In this document: positions 11,579 to 31,301 of the stretch, one piece after another
Layout of the letters: every line of letters starts with the position of its first letter
Position numbering within the stretch: the stretch's first letter is position 1
Assembly (NCBI RefSeq): GCF_000224145.3
Contig: NC_020179.2
Location: forward strand, 550,571 to 614,570
Direction: 5' to 3'
Source of the DNA: Ciona intestinalis
Taxonomy: Eukaryota; Chordata; Ascidiacea; Phlebobranchia; Cionidae
DNA: 64,000 nt
Notes under the pieces: model-generated
What the model was told of the DNA's origin: nothing
The model's database searches: none
What the model saw: only the letters and a program-made list of their open reading frames with translations
Position numbers and translations under genes: made by a program

Positions 11579-14449
11579 AACCTCTCCAGCGCTGCGGCTA
11601 CGTCCTGTGGCACTTGTTTACCGTTTCAAGATAAAGAGAGATGCGGGAAGTTGTTTATTAATTCAAACGTCCGGTGCTGCTCGTCGAAGTGGAACGAAAT
11701 ACGTAACAAACGAACATCCGCAACACAGAAGCAATGCGCGTACAATGTGGAGGCGGATTATCCGAATTACTCAAACCTAGACAGCCTTATTAAAATACCT
11801 ATACGGAAATCAACTGGTTCAGCAGTTTCCCTAGAAAAGTTGAAAAGTTGAAATTTCTTGATAAATGGATCAAACACATAACCTATTGCTCAACGTTATG
11901 GCCTATAATGTTTTCTATTATACTAAGTTAAGTGCTCGCGTTACTTGGAAATGAGACGACAGCAGCTTAGCTGTTTAATAAAGAACTACGCTGCTCTGGC
12001 TTAACGAATAAACCCCGTCTATAGAACTGAACAGTCTACTCGATCCCTAAAAATAAGCTGCTTATAACATCTTGTCATATTGATAAACCCGTCGTCGCAT
12101 GGTTGCTTAATAAATGTAATAAAGTATCAAACGAGTATCAGTTTCCGCGGCGGCTTTTCACGACATATTTCTATACATTTACTTAGTCTATCACGGAAAT
12201 CCAAATTAGCCCGAGTGTGGGTGCAATTTATGCACTACGTTCGTGGAAAATGCTGACAGTGCTTGTTTCACTGCACGATATTGCGCATAAAACTATATAC
12301 GCAGGCAACCCTCGCTTGCGCAGTGCACGGTTTACACGATCTATAGTAGCATTGCTAAAAACGCTCAAAGTTTCAAAGCGGTAAAAGCTACACCGTGTCG
12401 ACGGAGCGTAAATCTAAGCAGCAACAACTTATCTTCGTCACGGGTTTCGGTTCCGCTGTACCGCCATGTCGAAACTGCTGTTCCCGAATTCCTGCAGCTG
12501 ATAATACGTGGGAACGCGATAGAACGGAATGTGTCGCATCCCAGCCAAATAAACCGCACCCCGCTATTCAATGGTAAAGTATATAACACCGACTTGCTTA
12601 TCGAAAGCGAAGTCATTATTTCCTATTCAGTGACGAGACGAAAGTAGATTTAATTTCCTTGTTTAGACACGAAACTTTCCTAAACAGACACAAATAAACT
12701 GGCCGCGCAAACTAACTATCACCGCCACATACAATCAATATATTTTGGGGACAAATTCGGAGACTTATTTCTGTTGTAAAACAAGATTCCCTTATCCTTC
12801 TGAAAACCTTATTACCCAAAACACAAACAACAGAATAGAAACTTAACTATTTAACATTACCGCCTCTGTTAAGGCCATACAATACAGTCTCTAATTCAAT
12901 CATCCATCGTATTGTTGGCAGCAGTTAGAAACGCCTAACACTTTAATCTTACGTCGCGCGTCGTTTTGGCGTCCAAGAAATAAAGAATGAGATTTAAGTT
13001 CTGAGAAGCTTACGCTGCTAGCCAAGCCTTTGCGTCAGTGCGTGGGAGTTTACGTCACTGGGAGAAAAGCACGTCGACGTCAACACAAAATGACGACATT
13101 GTCCATATGATCGTATAAAAAAGCCTTCGGGCGCGAAAATAAATAACTGTCAAATCAAATTGTGAAATTCAAGGCGTTGTCATCGCATTCAAACACAAAA
13201 CGACTTCCTATGAGCTAGTTTCCAAGAATAAATAAAACCGCAAGCTTCTCGCGTAACTCTGGTTTAACGGACAACATATGATTACACGCAGTGACATTCA
13301 CACTCCTGTCTTTTTTATTTTCCCCATTCCAAACCACTTGTTTCTATCCTAAAACTATAGCAATGGTTCAACTTAAATCGGCGATAAGACTAAGGACGCG
13401 TGGAAGGTTGCACGTACCTATATACATGCGCTAATCAGTTGACTACTACAAGCCCTATATGCTTACGGGCAGAGCGTGGAACCGCTACTAGATTTGCCTC
13501 TATATACAATTAACCGAAACGTCGTGTGACCTGCTTGTTTACATCTTCAGTCTTGCCGCGGTCGTGTGCGCCATTGCATGCATTGAACCAACCGTTTAAC
13601 CGCTGTATTACTATTTGTTTACTGTAAAGAAAAACACGAAACGGTCTTGTTACAGTGCTTTCCTGAAAGCGATTTTAAATAAGGTCAATCCCTCTGTAGA
13701 ATTGGACTTACTTTTATACCTTATAACGTCTTTTTAACCGAGCACATTAAAGGGTTCCCTTATGGGAGAAAGTATATTAATATCACCAAATACGAACCAA
13801 CAGTTTCGATAATAAAATTTTACAAACCCCGCACTCGGGACTCGCACAAGCCATTTACGCAGAGATCAAAGACAAAAGCCGAACTGACTCTAAAAAGGAA
13901 CGAAATCGAAATAAAACTGCAATGTATATTCTAATATAGGCCTCAGACCGACTTGACCGCATAAATTCGTATCCAATTATATTTTCGCTTCCAGTCAATC
14001 GCATGCGGTGGTCTTTAAGGTCCCTATTATGTCAGCGCATCCCTGTCACGGCTAGCATTTAATGATATCCTATATACGTCTTTGCCTCAGAGCGTGGACC
14101 CGGGTTAATTCGATGCAATTACCGGTTCAGATTTCGGAAGCAAATGCGACAGAACAGCAGCCAAGAACACAGTCCAATACACAACGGAAGCGGTCGTATC
14201 GCCTTAAAGCTCTGTTAATACATATGGGAGTAAAAACTTATACTCTCGTGGGTGCAACTTACGTATTATAACTTTGAGCTTTGGGGTGCGTTAAAATTTA
14301 AACCTCGACTCTTAAGTGCCATTTACCATCTAAAGAGTAAATAAGTCGCTATGTAAACTATTACACCACCAAGGCGGTCTCCGTTTGTGTATTTAATTAC
14401 CAATTTATTGGTGTTTAAGATTTAACGACATTTATCGTAACATAATATA

Positions 14450-14900
14450 TAGGGATGCACATTACAGAATTTCGACTCCATGAGATTCGAATCCTTTTGT
14501 ATTCGAATCTTATTACGGGATTCGGTATTCTGTTTAATGACGTCATTACACGTCATCTCATATACTATAGTAAAAATTTTTGAAACTTATTAATTTTGAA
14601 AAAAAAAATATTTTTGTGTTTGTGGGACTTTCGAGAGTGAACGTTTCGTAACGTCTTTTCATAGCCTGCTATACGTTTCATGACGCAAAAACTACCCAAT
14701 AGTACAATTTTTGATCATTTTACAGCTCATGACCCAACAAGGCTGCTATGAAAGGGTCAATAAACTGACTTTTGTGGGTAAAATTTCTTTTTCCTATAAA
14801 TATAAAAAGATTCGAAATTCTAGATTCGGAATTCTAGATTCGGAATAAAGTATTCTAGGATATCCTAGAATACCTAATTATTCTGTAATGTGCATCCCTA
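14450..14900. mobile_element. hAT-type MITE with 8-bp target duplication
   Basis: A 451 bp element. Terminal inverted repeats TAGGGATGCACATTACAGAAT (left) and its complement (right) are flanked on both sides by the 8-bp direct repeat ATAATATA (14442-14449 and 14901-14908). An 8-bp duplication and a CAGGG/TAGGG-type end are typical of hAT elements. The inside holds more inverted repeats (ATTCGAATC, TTCTAGATTCGGAATTCTAG) and no coding frame, so it depends on a transposase encoded elsewhere. Confidence 0.88.
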
Positions 14901-14938
14901 ATAATATATACTTATAGTTCACTAGCACTGCTTGACAT

Positions 14939-15132
14939 ATAGTACAGGGGGGGAGATGGGACCGCTTTTCATTCTATTTTTTCGTCCTATTTAGTAGTAA
15001 ACAAAGAACATTCAAAGAATTATAAAACCGTAAGCTCACGACTCCCATAGATCCTTGTTAATTGTTTAAAACACGATCAGGATATTTGGATATTATGTGC
15101 TAAAGGTGTCTTAACTTTCATCGCTCTACTAT
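14939..15132 (-). mobile_element. MITE-A copy
   Basis: Core in minus orientation (AACACGATCAGGATATTTGG); ends slightly worn (CAGGGGGGGAGATGGGAC, CATCGCTCTACTATA). It begins 39 bp after the hAT-type MITE. Confidence 0.8.
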
Positions 15133-15575
15133 ATTACAGCTATATTGACTAAAAGCCTATACAACTGCAAATATATGTCTATACAGTCTGTTCACTTCTT
15201 CCATTTTACTCAAATTGCATTTTCCTCACGTCGGACCTAACTTAAGTGGGTAAGAAGCTTATCAAAATTCAAAATTTGAGAAAATAGGGCGCACGCTTTT
15301 CAAAGGCTTGAAACACGCATTGCTTTTACGCACTGCAGCATAATGATAAGCATTTACGTTTCACGGCGCTCGCTAATTGCACCGCCTGTAGAACGATCGA
15401 CAATAAAAACGTTGAATTATTTTCGTTCCCACACATTCGCTTTTGACAAGTATACAGGATAATAACGACCAAGTGTAAGTATCGTTATTGACCTAGCCAT
15501 TCATATACACTGCAACTAATCTGCATACTTTACTGTACGGATTAAGCACAATTGATTACAACACGTTTTGTTTAT

Positions 15576-15774
15576 AATACTGTAGGGGAAGATGGGATAC
15601 CAATATTATCTAAAGTCCATATTCCTGATCGTATTTTATATACATTTAACAACGCTCTTTTAGAATCGTGGGCTATGGTTTAAAGTTTTGTTTTAAATAA
15701 CCTTTGTTTACTATATCAAATGGGGGGAGAAAAGAAAACTAAAACATGTCCCATCTTACCCCACCCTACTATAC
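15576..15774 (+). mobile_element. MITE-A copy
   Basis: Ends TGTAGGGGAAGATGGGATAC and CCATCTTACCCCACCCTACT, with a diverged core. Confidence 0.82.
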
Positions 15775-18599
15775 TGAACCATTAATAGAACCGTACGAAA
15801 ATAAACATAAAACTGCGGTAAATATATCACGTCTATATAGCTTACAAGATAAGACCGTAAATAAGCTTTATTTCAAAGCGCCAAATCGCGTTCAAACTGG
15901 CGCCGCGCAGGGCAATAACAATATAACGCTCAAGTTTCGCAATTACACTTTATTACAGGCTCGACATTATACCGTAAATACACTATACCGGGGTATTGAG
16001 GTTTCATATATTACGTTGAAATGCGAAATTGTGAAACTTTAGAAACAAGCTTATTGCAAGCTAAACCCAGAAAAACAACAACAACAGCACTCATTTCAAA
16101 GCACAATATACTTGTTTACACTGAACTAGAGCAAATGAAATATTTATAAAAAGTAAAACATTTTCTTAGTTATTTAGCTATCTTGGTACAGAAAGGGCTA
16201 GACTAAAACAGCTGCAAAATACAAGCTGTGTCGTAGCTATACTTGCTATACTGTATCCATATGTTTACTATACTAAGCTATAAACACTACTGTAACGCCG
16301 CTTTGAAATAAATTCACACAGCCGCTTATATCCAGCTTCATAATAACTGCCATTGTACTGAACCATGGCTGCTACAGTTATTGTTATGCGAACTACCACA
16401 GACTATACACTGCTGCAGCAAATCATTCTGGCTTCTGATAAACTACTTCCTGTTCATAGTGCTGTGGTATTCAAATGACCTGCGTTGGAGAATTTCCCGC
16501 CAAGATTTTAACGCGAGTTTGTAGTGATTGGCGCCCGACCAAACTACTGTTTTCGCAGGCAGCTTTTAACTTTAAATGTGTATTAAACTCCTGTGGGTAC
16601 AAAAACGATTTCCACGAATGCTCCTTCTTCACAAAGCAGTTTGCAAAACCTATAGGCTACAGGCGCGTATATGAGACCAGAAAACCATTTTAATGCTGCG
16701 CCAATCAGTTTACAACAACTTAGGCCCCAGGTGCGTATATATTCATGCGTCTGAACTGTGAACTTTTCAACGCAATTTAATTCATGATGCTTGCGGGTCA
16801 AACAAAAGTCGCCATGGTCAGGCTTAAGCCTTTTATGTTTCTCAAGCCTTCGGGCCGTGACAGAGGCAACAGGTTAGGCCAATTTTAACGGGCGATACCC
16901 AGGACACAAGTTTGTTTTAAATTAACGTCAGATTTATCTCTTCCTTGCCTGACACTGAGATAAATACTGTTTGATGGAACTTTCACAGCCGTTTTAGTCA
17001 ACTTGTTTTTGTACTTGACAGCACGCTAGGTTGAGCGTCAACTGCATTTATTACGAACTACAGCATTAAGCTGTCACTTGTCTTTAGCAGCTGGGACTGC
17101 ATTTGAAGATCATGCATTTCCACGTATAAATGTCAAATGATATAAACAATACTTGGAAGCAGCAATGCGCATTCAGAATGCTATACGCATCATAACTAAT
17201 CATATTCAAATTTCACTGCAAAGCATTGCCCAAAACTTAGACTACTTCAATAATTTTCCTAACAACAAACAAGACTAAAAAACTGTTTTTTTCGCCAGTT
17301 TTTAAAGATTAACATCTCTATATCTTTCTTATTTTGCGGCGACTTTAAACATGAGCCCAACACTACTAACTAACTTAATTCCTAATCTTAAAGTATAAGG
17401 TCACTTAAACCGCATGTTAATATTTCCCCTTTGATGATCAAGGGCGATTCTTGATCGCCTAAATTTAAATGAAAACATGAACATCTCTTTAAAGGCAGGT
17501 TATATACAGACCGACTCTTAGCCCTGAACAATAGAAAAGACGACAAAGTTACGGCCTGATACCCCACGTAGCCTGACAAGTGCTATGCTAGCTTGTTCAC
17601 TACCACTTCATCTGCGTTGGCAACTAATTTGAAACAAACACAAGTACCACTCGTCCCGACAACTCCACACATCTGGAATTTTGGGCATTTTTTGAATCCT
17701 TTGTTGTCTGGAACACATACCTTTCGCATATTATAAACTATAATGTGTTTGTGTTTTACATTTCGGTTAAACCGAGCCAGCACCTGTTACTGGTTAATCA
17801 TAAGCTCATTTATAATATCCCGCATGCCGGGATAAACATTTAAATCAACAAAGAGCAAATTAATAGTCAAGAGCGTAGCTGAACATACCGCTTGAGTTTA
17901 TATTGCTTGGAATACGGATAAATATTTACGGAGCACGTTTTGACTTGTTGTTATAACCAGAATCGATTTGTCTTTTTAACCTCTATTCATACAATTGGAC
18001 TCAACTAACCTATTTAAGTATACGTTATGTCTACAACAACATAATAGCAAATTATAAGTTAAATGCTTTGATAGACGATCCTAACTTGCCTTTTGAATTG
18101 AACGATTCGCCAACCAAAGTTAAAAAAATATTATTTTATGATATATTTATAGCCGCATAGTAAAAACAATAAAGTAAAATATATTTTCGTAAATCCTTTA
18201 TTACCGAATTATTGACAATTCGGTTTGTGTATACTCGCATTTTTGTAGCATTATTATACAATAGTGCTCTCGTGTGCCATGTAGCGGATGGTTAAAATGA
18301 CAAATTATGGGTCATTAAATTCAAATGTCATTTTTTTACAAAATACGTTTTCTTGGTAATTTTAAAATAGTGACAATAATAGATTTTGAACCAATTAACA
18401 TGTAACAGGAAAATGTTAAAAAAAAACGGTAAAAGTTTAAATATTTCATGAACCTTTGTTTACAGAAATTTGAGAGCTTTTAAATTCTGCCGGTTGGTTT
18501 CTGTCCGCGGCAGTATTCTACGTGCCAGAAGAACAGCACGCCTCATGTTAGTTTTCCGTTAGTAAATTGTCGCGCCTTGTAACCCATAATGTACAGAAT

Positions 18600-19319
18600 T
18601 TATCTCAGTTGTAACAAATAGATTTTCTCCATGTAATCTCCCCATGGCGCTTGGTCAACGAATTCCCATTTCATATTTTCGCCAAAAATTTCATCCAAAA
18701 TTTCTTCAGTGATTTCGTAGGGTGGGCCTGTCCAGGTGCGGAGCTCTTTAAACTGCGTAACACTAAGCAGGTACTTACACCCTTGTTTCATTAAGCCGCT
18801 GACCGCTCGGGCATAGGTTGCACGGTCCGTTACGCCTACGGATTGAAACGATCCTGTGTCCCAAACGGCATCGAATTTCCCTTCTGTTTTCTCTCCTGTA
18901 AGCTCAAAGAAGTTGCCAGCGTACAAAGCAAGCTTTGTGTTTTTCGCTTTGTATATGGTAAAGCCTCCAGATTTTGAAGTATCGTACTCAAGCCCTTGTT
19001 CTTCTAGAAAACTTTTCAATGCAAAATCAGAGCAATCGTTACCAACTACATCGAATCCTTCATCTGCTAACCATTTTAGGTCCAACGATTTTCCGCAAAA
19101 AGTTAGAAAGACTCTTGAGCCACTGCCTGCATCCCCACTTATAAGTGACTTGTGTTTTTTCAGCATTTCGCTCACAGTTGGAGCGTATATGTCTTCCTCT
19201 TCGGTTTGATCATCTGTTGTATCATGATGGTGACTGCTTTCAATAACTTCACCATCTGGCCTTCCACCAGCAGATTCCCACCATTTATTCCAGTCGTCGA
19301 TAGACCAATCTCGATCCAT
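18600..19319 (-). CDS. TPMT: TPMT-like S-adenosylmethionine methyltransferase
   Basis: Cytosolic SAM-dependent methyltransferase of the thiopurine S-methyltransferase family, which methylates sulphur (and in some members selenium or tellurium) compounds; the natural substrate here is unknown. 239 aa in one exon, close to the usual ~245. Seen: N-terminal Trp-rich DWNKWWE (9-15), SAM-site strand and loop FCGKSLDLKWLADEGFDVVG (74-93), acidic turn, WDTGSF strand, and GPPY near residue 190, all in the order found in TPMT. The start is the ATG at 19319; the reading frame continues upstream only through non-ATG codons. A GTGCAG acceptor 10 nt upstream supports this start. Residues 28-45 are His/Asp/Glu-rich and unlike mammalian TPMT. 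The gene is divergent from ARL1 with 709 bp between the starts, and both lack introns. Confidence 0.92.
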   Translation of the reverse strand: MDRDWSIDDWNKWWESAGGRPDGEVIESSHHHDTTDDQTEEEDIYAPTVSEMLKKHKSLISGDAGSGSRVFLTFCGKSLDLKWLADEGFDVVGNDCSDFALKSFLEEQGLEYDTSKSGGFTIYKAKNTKLALYAGNFFELTGEKTEGKFDAVWDTGSFQSVGVTDRATYARAVSGLMKQGCKYLLSVTQFKELRTWTGPPYEITEEILDEIFGENMKWEFVDQAPWGDYMEKIYLLQLR

Positions 19320-19328
19320 ATTGTAGCA

Positions 19329-19336
19329 ACTGCACA
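19329..19336 (-). promoter_or_regulatory. Probable trans-splice acceptor of the TPMT-like gene
   Basis: TTGTGCAG on the minus strand, 10 nt before the ATG. Confidence 0.4.
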
Positions 19337-20028
19337 ACTTAGACTACAAATCCAACAGGTAGAGCAAGTTTCAGCAGCTGTAAATACTTTTGCTTTTTAC
19401 AAACGCAGCAACACGCCCTCGTAAAAGCAGAGAAGCGTCTGGTCACGAATGGATGAACAAAATAACACACATGGTTTTCCTTAACCCTGCCGCAAGCAAA
19501 AGAACACGAGTACAAAATCTTAAACAAATAAAAAACTGTACATATTCATATTTGTTAAAGATACAAATTTGCAACATTTTATTGCTTATTTTTTAATTTA
19601 AGTTAAAATTGTTAACCAAACTCTGATGTCATTACGCCTTGCGCGTATGGGATCTAGTTTTAAGATCGTTTATTGCAATTGCATTGGAAAACGCCACGCA
19701 TCCTGTTTTCCGTTACTTCGGGTGTATATTTAGTTAAAAAAAAATAATTGCCAAATATAGAACAGTATTACGAAAAGTTGTTTGTGTAGACACAAAGAGA
19801 GAGCAGTACGAACATTTTAGGACCAAATTAGGTAAACTGTAGCGTATTTTTATGTTATGCACTTTAGTTACAAAAAGTAACGTATAACTTTGGCGTAATG
19901 TATAGTATTTAGTATTTGTGTGCCGTGGTTCATTATTAAGTTGCTGTTAATACATATAAGAAAAACCTTTTATTGTTTTATTTCCAAATACAGAGTCTAG
20001 GATTTTAATATCAACAAACACAAGTAAA
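19337..20028. other. Shared divergent upstream region, TPMT-like and ARL1
   Basis: About 0.7 kb between two head-to-head genes, AT-rich, without repeats of the two common families. It must hold both promoters, perhaps one bidirectional one. No specific factor site can be supported. Confidence 0.45.
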
Positions 20029-20571
20029 ATGGGAGGATTATTCAGCTCAATATTCAGTTCTCTGTTTGGACAAAAAGAAAGACGTATTCTAATTCTGGGT
20101 CTAGACGGTGCTGGTAAAACTACAATCCTGTACAAGTTACAAGTTGGTGAAATTGTGACAACAATTCCTACTATTGGATTTAACGTCGAAACGCTGACGT
20201 ACAAGAACCTAAAATTCCAAGTTTGGGACCTTGGTGGCCAGACAAGCATTCGACCATATTGGAGATGTTATTACAGCAACACAGATGCTATTATTTATGT
20301 GGTGGATAGCATGGATAGAGAAAGAATGAGCGTCTCGAAACAAGAGCTAGTGGGCATGCTGGAAGAAGATGAGCTTAAAAAAGCGATTCTCGTCGTTTTT
20401 GCCAACAAGCAGGACATAGAGGGAGCACTGACGGAAACAGAGGTCGCTAAAGAGCTCGGACTCGCTTGTATAAAAGATAGGAAGTGGCAAATATTCAAAA
20501 CGAGTGCTGTGAAAAGCATTGGACTTGACACTGCCATGGATTGGCTTGTAAACGCAATACAGTCGCAGTGA
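20029..20571 (+). CDS. ARL1: ADP-ribosylation factor-like GTPase 1
   Basis: Small GTPase of the trans-Golgi network that recruits GRIP-domain golgins and arfaptins when GTP-bound. 180 aa, one residue shorter than the human protein, and nearly collinear with it. Seen: Gly2 for N-myristoylation followed by an amphipathic helix (FSSIFSSLF); P-loop GLDGAGKT (24-31); switch I with PTIGFNVET (47-55); WDLGGQ (66-71) with catalytic Gln71; NKQD (126-129); TSAVKSIGL as the G5 loop. The start context is AAAATGG. Vertebrate ARL1 is split by several introns; this copy has none, so it may descend from a retrocopy or from intron loss. An ATTAAA at about 21006 could serve as poly(A) signal. Confidence 0.97.
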   Translation: MGGLFSSIFSSLFGQKERRILILGLDGAGKTTILYKLQVGEIVTTIPTIGFNVETLTYKNLKFQVWDLGGQTSIRPYWRCYYSNTDAIIYVVDSMDRERMSVSKQELVGMLEEDELKKAILVVFANKQDIEGALTETEVAKELGLACIKDRKWQIFKTSAVKSIGLDTAMDWLVNAIQSQ

Positions 20572-21496
20572 AAAGTCAAACTGCATGACGATGCCTTGAC
20601 ACATACATACGGTGCTGCTCTTCAATATACGAGCTGAAATTTCGAGCATTTTCCCGGGAAAAATAGTATTTTAGAGCTCGATCTATTGTTTAGAAATCAA
20701 GAAATTGAAAAATGTTCTTTTTATGCATATAGTCAACTGCTACAAGATGGTTTTGTATAAAACATATTTATTCCTGTATAATTTAGTTTTATGTTTGTTT
20801 TGTCCCCAGAATTTGTTACTTATTCAAGGTCTCGGAGTTTTTTATTTTATAAAACATACTGAAATGTAGAACGTTATATGTGGATAACAGAAGCGCTGTA
20901 ACTGTTTTTAGATGCACCTACACAAGATTGTAGTGTACAATACTAAAGTAGTGCCTCTGTTAGTTGGTGTTTTCGTCAAGTTTTATTACTTTATTATTTC
21001 AATCAATTAAACTCTATATATTACAACATGAAAAGTAATTTGTTAAACGATCATTGGCTAGCAGTTAGGTGATAAAACTATAACATAGCTTATTTTATTT
21101 CATAGAATATGGGTGAGGTCTTTAATTATTTACCACTTAAACACAGAGTGTGTTTAGTAAGACCATATGAATAACAAAGCATGTAGAACCATTAATGCAA
21201 TGTCTGTGTTTGACATCCTGTTCAATGCTCAACAATGAAGGCATATGTATTATTTGAAAAGACATTGCTCCCAACCAGTGATCCCTTATAGGTTTACTAA
21301 ATTGTCAACCATACAGAAAAACAATCACCAACAAAATTACATATGGTAACAGGTTCTGTTGATAAATAAGTTATGTTCATACTGCTGGGGTAATAGGCCA
21401 AATCTGGTTTAAATCGTATGTGCTCTGACAGACTATTAATCTGGAATAGAATCTATATCTCTAGCACCTAACGGTCCAGTAATCTATACCACCCTT

Positions 21497-21796
21497 ATAT
21501 ATGAATGTAACTTATTTTATCCTCGCGTGGCCGGAAAACGACACTCGTTATCACACGGGTTTAACACCTCGTGCCAGCTTACGGGTTATCATGTGGGTGA
21601 ATATTTTTTGTGGGGATTTTTTTTCATGTATGGCTGATAATTTGGACAACCCATTGGTAACCAATGGGTTGGAGCAATTGTCACTAAGTGTCTTGCCCAA
21701 GGACAAATACTGCCACAATGGTAGGAGCGTCAAGCCTTGAACTCATTACCTTTGGGTTACAGGCAGGCGCGCTCACCACTATGCCACGGCGCCGGA
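21497..21796 (-). repeat. Full-length tRNA-headed SINE
   Basis: The best copy. Read on the minus strand it begins with a tRNA-like head (CCGGCGCCGTGGCATAGTGG: pol III A-box region, then a worn B box near AAGGTAATGAGTTCAAGGC). The middle follows (GGACAACCCATTGG complement), then a tail block with a CCGCGAGG-like stretch. It ends near an ATTCAT repeat. Confidence 0.85.
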
Positions 21797-22983
21797 CAAA
21801 TATATAGAACATAACTGCATAGCACAATCTCTCAGAAGTTATTTCATTGCAATGTTAATCATTTTAAGAACAACATGCATGCTAACAGTTTAAACAGCTT
21901 GCACATTTCCTAAACCACCTAATTCCCTGTATTTTGATTAGAAAAACATGTTTAATGATTTAATTAATGTAATACAATAAATAAAACGCTATGACCGTAA
22001 ATGACATGCAAAGTAAAGACGTAAAAATACAATTGGCTATGTATATAGTTCAGAAACCTTACACTTAGACCAAAAGATTAAAAAAAGGAAAATGGTTTGT
22101 GATCTGTATTTACAAAGTCAAGGTTTGCCCTAAGCACGATTTTATCTGAAAATAATAATATAAAAGCTAATGGAAAATTGTATGGACCACATTAGATTGA
22201 AAAAAAGTAACAAAATGCTTAGTTAAAGCCTTGTAGGATTACTACTTTCGAAACAAATGATTTTATAAATGTCATTTGAATGAAAAAATTGTATATAATT
22301 GTTAAATGCAATTTTATTCTATGTAAAAAACTGTTTCATAATATAATTATGTTTACAGTACTGGCTTTTAAACAGACTGTGTGCCACTAGCAGAAAAGGA
22401 AACAATGTTAGATAATTCAGTGTGCAGATTTAAAAACAAAGTGTTTTGTAATGTAAACACTAGGTTGAAATAGGCCATATTGCGTGGCCTACTTTGTGAC
22501 TATGTTTGCAAGTGTGTGCAGAGAATTAAGTCTGTTTGGTCATTCTAACAAGGCACTGATAAGAAAGAATTGAAATAAAGGACCTCATGCACCAAACAAA
22601 TAATATTTCTATCAAAAAAACACATGATTTCGGTATAAAATTGTGTAGCAAAAGTTTTTCCCACCAGGCTTGTTTTTCGGTACCGTTTAGAATTGTCGGG
22701 TTAAAAAAATAACAGGTTAAAGATGAAAAATATAAATTGCAAGGTCTAATACAGCAGAAAAAGTAAGTTGCAATTAGTGATTATACTGGCTTGTCTAGTG
22801 ATCAGTGATTAGTGACAACTAAGAGAAAAGAAATGTGTAAAACAAAATAAAACTACAATTCCTATATCAAATGCAAAGTCAATGTACCTGGTGAGTCTTA
22901 AAAAGACTATTTCAAACTGGATAAGTAACTGAATGTATAAAGAAAACAATTATAAGAGACTGAATGATTAAAACAAGCACAAT

Positions 22984-23173
22984 ATAGTACAGTGGGAAAA
23001 GATGGGACACCTATAGCACATAAGATCCAAATAACCTGATCCCGTTTTTTTAATATTGGCCTATGGGAGTTCTGAGGATCTGGTTTTATAATTCTTTGAA
23101 TGCTATTTGTTTACTACCAACTGGGATGAGAAAACTGAATTAAAAGGTGTTCCATATTCCCCCACCCTACTAT
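22984..23173 (+). mobile_element. MITE-A copy
   Basis: TACAGTGGGAAAAGATGGGA and CATATTCCCCCACCCTACTA are the ends. It lies 400 bp beyond the aPKC stop codon. Confidence 0.82.
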
Positions 23174-23573
23174 ATATTTAATGTGCTTGAACTGATAATG
23201 AAAATTGTTATGTGGAATTGGAGCAGAAACGTCTATCGTAAATATCTGATGTTTAAAATCTACGAAAGAAATGCAGAACTGAAACAGTTGAAGAGAAATT
23301 TGATAGCGGAATCTTTGGATCAGGAGGCCGCAAAAAAAACATAAATTCACCCAAAAAAAGTTTAAAATATGTTGAGAAAATACATTCTCATCACTTGACA
23401 AGTTCCTAATGGGCAAAGGGCTTTAGATTCTGAAAATCAGCATTCAGCTTCACTTTTTCAGGCTTGTATCACTGCTGCGTTAGTTTCCTAAAGGTAAGAC
23501 ATCGCACAGAGGTAGGTACAGTGGGGCAGGTCACTGCAGCATTCATTATGACATCACAATAGCCATTATGACA

Positions 23574-30549
<6,976 letters not shown>

Positions 30550-31301
30550 TTTAACTATGTCTCTAAACCTATAATAATTACATAATGTGAAAAAGTTACC
30601 ATATATGTAACACAAACATACCACTTATAAAATAATATACACACATTAACTTTACAGAACGGATATATTAAAAATAAGAACATATTTACAACTGTTTGGT
30701 CACATCACATACGTGAAATAATGTATTCTAAGTTTTAATAAACAACGAGCAAATCGCCAAACATTTAATTCATGTTAAATTCCTGACAAACTTTTTTTCA
30801 CACCTGTAAGCCAAAACGCTTTTTCTATGGCTACGTGCTTAAACACTCTGCCTGCATAACATGCTAAATCGTTTAGAATGGCCGCGGTCTTTAACTTGTT
30901 CCTAATATAATTTAAAACCTGTAATATATTAACATTCCAACACCCTGTAACAACATAAACAAAAAACCAGAACGTTACGGAATTTCTTAAATTCTAGTTC
31001 TGGGTTCGGCTTTTTATTCCCGTAGTGGGCGACAGACTGCAAACTTATAACTGGGGTGTTGTAGAATCAGACTTTTATCAAAGAACTGCTTTAGTACACG
31101 CTATGTTTTGCTATCATACTTAAAATAATATACAGATACTTGCACAGATTGGCACAGTATCATGAAAAATCAAGAGTGTGCGCATTTTGTTATTTCGGCA
31201 AATTAACGCGTTTGAAACTTTGTACATATGATTTATTTTGATTGAAATAAAATCTGGCAAGGAGCATAGAAAATTAATACATATACACAAAACAAAAATT
31301 A
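30550..31301. other. Intergenic, receptor 3' end to aPKC start
   Basis: Same-strand neighbours 752 bp apart. This is too far for the tight spacing of known Ciona operons, so aPKC probably has its own promoter here. Nothing specific is recognised. Confidence 0.4.

Larger units (their letters stand above)
11579..18599. other. Gene-free stretch
   Basis: About 7 kb with only short, scattered open frames (largest ~110 codons) that lack family features and phase-matched partners. It contains one hAT-type MITE and two MITE-A copies. It could hold long-range control elements of the neighbouring genes, or exons of a gene I failed to see. Confidence 0.5.
20572..23573. other. Convergent intergenic region, ARL1 to aPKC
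   Basis: Three kb between the 3' ends of ARL1 and aPKC. It contains the best SINE copy of the window and one MITE-A copy. Otherwise AT-rich with no gene that I can support. Confidence 0.5.

Noticed and set aside
12365-12616. 83-codon minus-strand frame in the gene-free stretch
   Set aside because: No family signal and no matching neighbours; also open by chance on the other strand.
16475-17783. Three short frames (60-72 codons) between 16.5 and 17.8 kb
   Set aside because: Short, overlapping on both strands, and without splice-phase partners.
20295-20649. Two minus-strand frames over ARL1
   Set aside because: Complement of a conserved GTPase gene; no independent features.
30550-31301. Receptor and aPKC as an operon
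   Set aside because: 752 bp separate them; tunicate operons have near-zero spacing.
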